DNA of 64,000 nt from Desmodesmus armatus (Eukaryota; Chlorophyta; Chlorophyceae; Sphaeropleales; Scenedesmaceae): the NCBI GenBank assembly GCA_007449985.2, contig VIIQ02000660.1:55395-119394 (forward strand). The letters are read 5' to 3'. Of this stretch, positions 58,820 through 64,000 are shown in pieces. The notes under the pieces are model-generated. The model was not told the DNA's origin. It made no database searches and was given only the letters and a program-made list of their open reading frames with translations. How positions within the stretch are numbered: position 1 is the stretch's first letter; the number at the start of each line of letters is the position of its first letter. The translations under genes and the position numbers were made by a program.

Positions 58820-61800
58820 CTACTGCTTGTGCTGCTCCTGCTGGCGCCGCTGCTGCTCCTGCTCCTGCTGCTGTTGGACCTTTTCAACCACCACAGGCCC
58901 CAGCATCATCATTTGAGTGATGCATGGCCAAGCAAGCACCACACACTTGCCCAGCTGCACCACGTCCAACACTCCACTCACAAAGGCTGAGGCGCATGTC
59001 ACCAGGAACAGCTCCTTCTTCACAAGCACCTGCGCAAAGTACAGTACAGGGGTGCTGTACTGGGGACAGGGTCCCAACCTCGGCGCAAGCCAGCAAGCCT
59101 CGGGCTCATGAGGGTGCCCAGAGGGCCTTACTTGCGTACCCAGAAGGGTTGTGGAGTGCGGTGCAGGACAGGGAGTGATAGTGTGACGAGGTTGCTAGCT
59201 CCTTTAGCGACAAAGACACGCGGGCTGCGTTGAACCTGGTGTACAGCTTGCCACTCCTACCACCGGGGATCCGGGCACGGTCAATAAGGTGCTTCAGCAC
59301 AAACACATGATCACATATACGGCAGCCATCCCTGAAGCCTGCTTGACCGCGGGCCCGGCACCCATTGGACTCACTCCACTCAGACAAGCGCTTGTGCGAC
59401 ACAAGGCTAAACACCTTCCCCACTGCTGAGCCGACTGCAATACCACGGTAGTTGTCAAGTTGGGACGGATTTTTGAACACGGCGGACAGGTAGGTGGCAC
59501 ACCAATCGACAGGCACTTCGCTGGCGCGGAACGCCGCATTGAGCAGGGCACAAAGATCGTGCAAAGCGTCGCCAGGCTGAGTGTCATACATGCTTGATGC
59601 GCATACGGCCCTCAACAGGGTCAAACACCATTTCCTCCCGGTACAACCCCTAAGGTACTCCCCACGGACAAGGTCAGGCCCACCATCCGCCCAAGGCCCA
59701 GCTTGCGCACAGCAGCCTCCACCTCTGCAATATCAATTGGGTCTGAGAGGCCCTCCCCTCCAACAGCTGGCCCTTCCCTTCTGCTTTCTATACCTGAACC
59801 AAGTCAGCTACAGACGCAGCTGCCTCTTGCAGACCCCACAATCCCGTGCCGCATACAAACCCTGCCAATGCGCTGTCAGAGCGTCCATGTCATGGAATGC
59901 GGGAGAAGGGGGCCCTTCTTATAAGCCGTCCAGAAACGGCGGGGGTTGTGCTTGATGTCCTGTAGGAACCCCTGTTGTGCAGCCTGAGCCATTTGCCGTT
60001 GCACACGGCGCTTCTTGCTGGTAAATGCACGGCGTGCTTCCCTAGCAGCATGAGAATCCTGCTGCCTGATGGCCGCCTGCAGGGCCGCATACTCATCCTT
60101 GCATTCACGGAACCAGCGCTTGGCAGTGCGGCCGCCAAACAGCCGCCGAGGGCCAGACCCACAACCAAAGACCTCCGCAGCAGCGTCAGTCAACACCCGG
60201 CTCCACTCCCGTGCAACCTCACCGACCGCCATTAACCTCCCCGCAAAATACAATCAACCCCTGAAACTCACAAGCCCCGATTGTGTGCCCCCCGCCCCTC
60301 ACCTGCAGCCGTTTTGCCAGCTGGTCTTGCTCAGCAAGATCCACAGCCCGACCGGTGGGCAGCCGCAGTGCGGCTTGCTGCTGCTGCTGTTGCAGCAGCT
60401 CCTGCCGCGCTGCCAGCAGCTGGCCAATGAGCTGCTTGAACAAGCTGTTACCGCAGATGATTGCGGCCTGCTGATCGCTGCGCAGCTGCAGGCGGTCCAC
60501 CAGCCAGCAAGTACGCTGCCAGGCCTGTGAGGGACAGGACACCCAGCACAGCACGGCACAGCACAGCACAGCAGTGCACAGGTCAGTCATGAGATGCTCT
60601 TTGGCTATGAGTAGTCACCAGCATGTGTGCCTGTCTTGATCCTCGTCGTTTCCCACTTCCACTTACCTATCCCAGTACAGATTCCTGTGGTTGTCACCAA
60701 CCGCAAGCCATGTGTATACACGAGTTTGAGCCCAAGAGAGGTGTCACCAACCAGTTCATGTCCTGTATGTGTACATGTCAGACGGTCTTGCAGCCCAAGT
60801 GCCTCTCAACACCAGGGTGCTCACTACACTCTGCAGTCAGCACACTTCAGCACAAATAGACTTCAGCACACTCACAACACACAACAACTGCACACGGAGA
60901 GCAACATGTGCGCATGCACAGTATATGTATCCAGGAAATTAAATAATAAGGAAATATATATATACAATTTCTCAAATAAAATTATATTAATATTTTATTA
61001 TAGAACCAAGAATGTGCTCACCTGGTTGCCTCCATCCTCCACCTCGAGCGTGCTGAGGTGCATGCCCGAACCCTGTGCAGCAGATCATCCTTGTGCAGCA
61101 TCATCAGACTGACAATCAACCGAGACTGCTCAAGGAAGACTGCACGCAGCGCACGCAGCGGATGATCGGCACCACTGCCTAGCTGCTGGTCCTGCTGCTG
61201 CTGCTGCTGCTGCTGCTGGTAGTCCTGCCGGTGGTCCTGCTGGTCCTGCTGCTGCTGCTGCTGCAAATCCTGCGCTAGCTGCTGCTGCTGTGCTGCTGCA
61301 GCTTGTTTTGGCTGCTGCTAGCGGGACCCCCTTGCCCCCCTGCCACACCTCCCTTGGGTCTAGCTGAAGGCCTGGCGCTGGCTGCTGCTGGCTATTCGGC
61401 TGCGCTGCTGTGGCTGCTGTGGCTGCCGTCCACTCAAACGGTGGCACCTGCTGCTCTGCAAGAGCCAAATGCAAGGCCACGTTCCTTACGTATGATGCGT
61501 AGTACTCGGCAAACTGCTGCAGAGTCATGTCTGCTGCTCCTGGGTACGGCGGCTGTGAGAACACATACATCAGGATCCCGAGGTAGTCCCCGGCACCTGC
61601 TAGGTACATGTGGGGTGCTGTGGGTGCCTGGGCTGATTGTGGTGGTGGGGCCCATGGGGGTACAGCAGTAGTCCCAGCACCACCACCCTCAGTACAAGCA
61701 CTGCCACCACCACTCCCAGCACTGCCACCAGTCCGATCACAGTTGTTGCCACCACCCAACCCAGCACCAGCAGCAGCTGCTGCTGCTTCAGCAGGGGTTG

Positions 61801-62354
61801 GTGACTTGCTGATGCCTGTTGGCAAGGGTGGGTCCCGCTGCTTGACTGTGTTTGATGCTGTGTTGATGCTGGCGCTGCTGCTGCATCCGCTGCAGGTGGT
61901 GTCGGCTCTGATTCTGATGCCCCCACTAGGCACACAGCATCGTCTGAGCTGCTGGCGTGCTGCGGCTGCTGCTGCTGCAGCTGCTGCAAGAGCTGCACAT
62001 GTTTGGGTTGTTGTTGTTGCCCTGCTGAATGGTCAGCTGCAGCTGGCTGAGTTGGGCTGCCAAGCTGCTGTTGTCCGGGACACCAAGGTCCCGCAGCAGC
62101 GGCGTTTCGTCCAAGAGCCACTGGTCGACCCAGCCATCAACGCAACATTCCACCCAGCCCTGATGAACGTCCCCTGTCCTCAGACAGTGCAGCAGGTCAC
62201 ATATCCTAGCCAAAGTGTGCTGCTCCACACTCAGGCACTCCTGTTCTTCACTCAGCTGCTGCACCCGCTGCTGAAGAATCTCGACCTTTTGATTTAAGAC
62301 CCTTATCTCTTGTGAAGCAGTGATTCGCTTTGCGTTGCGTTTTTTACGCACCAT
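58820..62354 (-). pseudogene. Array gene copy III, frame broken by single-base losses
   Basis: Exons correspond to 62354-61022, 60524-60303 and 59029-58820. The last two are intact. Exon 1 is split into three registers by single-base losses relative to copy II (for example near 61059, 61290, 61350, 61863, 61887 and 62021). Apart from these indels it is almost identical to copy II. The losses may be real decay or unpolished consensus, so the gene may be intact in the living genome. Confidence 0.65.
59200..60245 (-). pseudogene. Truncated LINE reverse transcriptase inside the intron of copy III
   Basis: Same segment and same end points as the copy in array gene II, so it was duplicated with the unit rather than inserted independently. 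It has extra one- and two-base losses (for example near 59587, 59650, 59793 and 59836) that split the frame. Confidence 0.8.
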
Positions 62355-64000
62355 TGAGCATCAAAGAAGACAGTACACGACCGCGATCTACTATGCTGCG
62401 ATCACGGAACTAAGGCAGCATTCTGTCCCTCAACAGGCTGAAAAGGCTTTGCTTTGCACCAGAGCTGGGGTCAGTTGATGTCACTCTGCTCTCGTAATAC
62501 AACCGTCGTCGTACGGAACCATGGGTGTGTGCCTTGTCAGGATATGAGTAGTTTCTCAGTGATGTGATCAACTTCAATCCGGCAGGAAACTGGTGATGCC
62601 AGGCGTAGGATAGGGTGTTGTTACTATACGGTAGTCTACTCACCACCAGACTGCTGCTGCAGGCAGTGAGACGTGAGTACTGTCCCTAGTGAGGGGTGGG
62701 AGGGCTGTCCCGGGCAAGTAGCGGGAGAACCACCTTATGAGCATACCATGCAGCTCACGACACTCGCATAGTCAGCTCAGCATTCCTGCTGTAGCACCTC
62801 CTCCAGGAGTGCACTGGGCCATTGCCTGGTAGTGTACTCGCAAGTCAGCTTCGTGCAAAAGATTGGTTGCAGTTGTGATCGTCTCTGTCTAGACACCCAA
62901 GGCAAAGCATTCAAAGAACCAGTATGAGTAGTGTCCTTCCAATGGCAGCAACATAAACGATCCGATCCGATGTACGATGTAAGGAGTTCATGCAACATGC
63001 GTAGTGTGCTGGGCCTTGTGCTGGAGTGCTCATCTTTTGACATCGACTGAGTCACATCCTCCGAGGATGTCCCGCCGGAGTCCGGTTACACCCCTCTGGA
63101 GGCAAGGTAGGAACTGGATGGTCAAGGACAGACTGCACAGACAGACTGCACAGACATGTGAATGGGCGTTTGTGTTCTGTACAGCCAACAGTCATGTTTG
63201 CACTAAACAGTCACCTGCAAACAGGCAGTTGAACAGAGCCACAACAGGAACAGGCCCTAAGGATGACAGCAGCCCCTGGAGCTAAGGGAATTGAAGCTTG
63301 CCAGCGGCACCCTTGACCATCCCTGACACTTGACCAACCAGGCTGCTGCACACCAGCAAATAGTAGACCAGCAAAGGAGTCGGCCACAGGGACGTGCCCT
63401 CCTCCCAGTTGCCAACAACACGGACCCACCCACAAGAGAAGCAGGCCCAAATGGCAAACGAGCAACTCTCTGGGCTGATCAGCCCTCTTCAGAGTGTCTG
63501 ACAATCAGGTTGGGTGGGTGACAATCAGGTTGGGTCTAAGGGGCATAACACACAGCACAGCATGGCACAGCATGGGCACGGCATGGACAGCATGCGGTGG
63601 TTGATTAGTCCAATCTGGCTGATGATTAGTCCAATTGGCTGATGATTAGTACAATCTGGCTGATGAGCAGCACCAACACCAACACAACTTTGTTCAGCAG
63701 CACCGACCCCATACGTTGCTGCAGATCCCATGCAGGCATTTTTCTGTCCCAGCCTCCACACACAAAAAACACGTATGTCCATACACACGCAGCATGCATA
63801 CCTCAGCTTCACAGCTCAGCAGTCCTAGAGCACCAGGGCAACCCGTTGACAACTTACCCAGGCTAAAACAGCAGGCGCACACCCACTGCAACCCAAGTAG
63901 CTGTTAGTCAAGCATGCGCATTGAGAGAAACCCATCATGTCAGCTCAGGCGGGTTGACACACAAACAAAGCAGAGGGCATGAAGGGCAGTGCTGAGCAGC
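62355..64000. other. Array spacer (third copy, cut by window end)
   Basis: Collinear with 49985-51630 and 56183-57828 but with many isolated single-base losses and a few substitutions. No independent gene. Confidence 0.7.

Larger units (their letters stand above)
48659..64000 (-). repeat. Tandem array, ~6.2-kb unit, at least 2.4 units
   Basis: Gene starts at 49984, 56182 and 62354 give periods of 6,198 and 6,172 bp. Each unit holds a gene plus a 2.6-kb spacer (49985-52623, 56183-58819, 62355 to the window end). The first and second spacers are nearly base-identical. The array probably continues beyond the window. Confidence 0.95.

Overview
The window is nuclear DNA from a eukaryote, most likely a chlorophyte green alga (my guess is Chlorophyceae). 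The reasons are: genes cut into many short GT-AG exons; a plastid-targeted protein with two PAP/fibrillin domains; alanine- and glutamine-rich tracts encoded by CAG/GCA runs; a TGTAA-type 3' signal; and a Ty1/copia element. There is no bacterial operon, rRNA or CRISPR array. Exon models were built by hand from splice sites and reading phase. Family names come from recognised motifs, not from a search.

Region by region. 0-9.6 kb is mostly repeats: a (GA)n microsatellite, a perfect hairpin, a dispersed repeat family, a foldback element with ~265-bp arms, plus the last exon of a cysteine-rich protein and a decayed ORF of unknown kind. 9.8-15.0 kb is one complete-looking copia element on the minus strand with identical LTRs and a 5-bp target duplication. 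15-19.2 kb has no gene I can support. 19.26-20.4 kb holds a LINE 3' fragment and a small secreted cysteine-rich gene. 22.2-29.6 kb is the gene-rich core: a 51-residue UQCC6/brawnin-like protein followed by a 12-exon NFXL1-type zinc-finger gene. 30.9-33.1 kb is an F-box/LRR-like gene broken by three single-base shifts. 34.7-35.6 kb is a three-exon secreted cysteine-rich protein. 36.6-43.4 kb is an 11-exon PAP12/FBN10-like gene whose model sums exactly to 419 residues.

From ~46.2 kb to the end is a tandem array with a ~6.2-kb period. Each unit carries a three-exon minus-strand gene for a basic/leucine-zipper-like, glutamine-rich protein and a 2.6-kb spacer. The second and third copies carry a truncated LINE reverse transcriptase in their last intron; the first does not. 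The third copy is riddled with single-base losses, which may be consensus error.

The recurring oddity is introns that contain extra copies of their own flanking exon-intron junctions. This is seen in the fibrillin gene (five acceptor copies and three donor copies around one intron, plus a duplicated part-exon in another) and in the NFXL1 gene (decayed copies of two exons in one intron). These decoy junctions are phase-incompatible or run into stops, so the authentic exons can still be told apart. I see no clustered defence or biosynthetic system.
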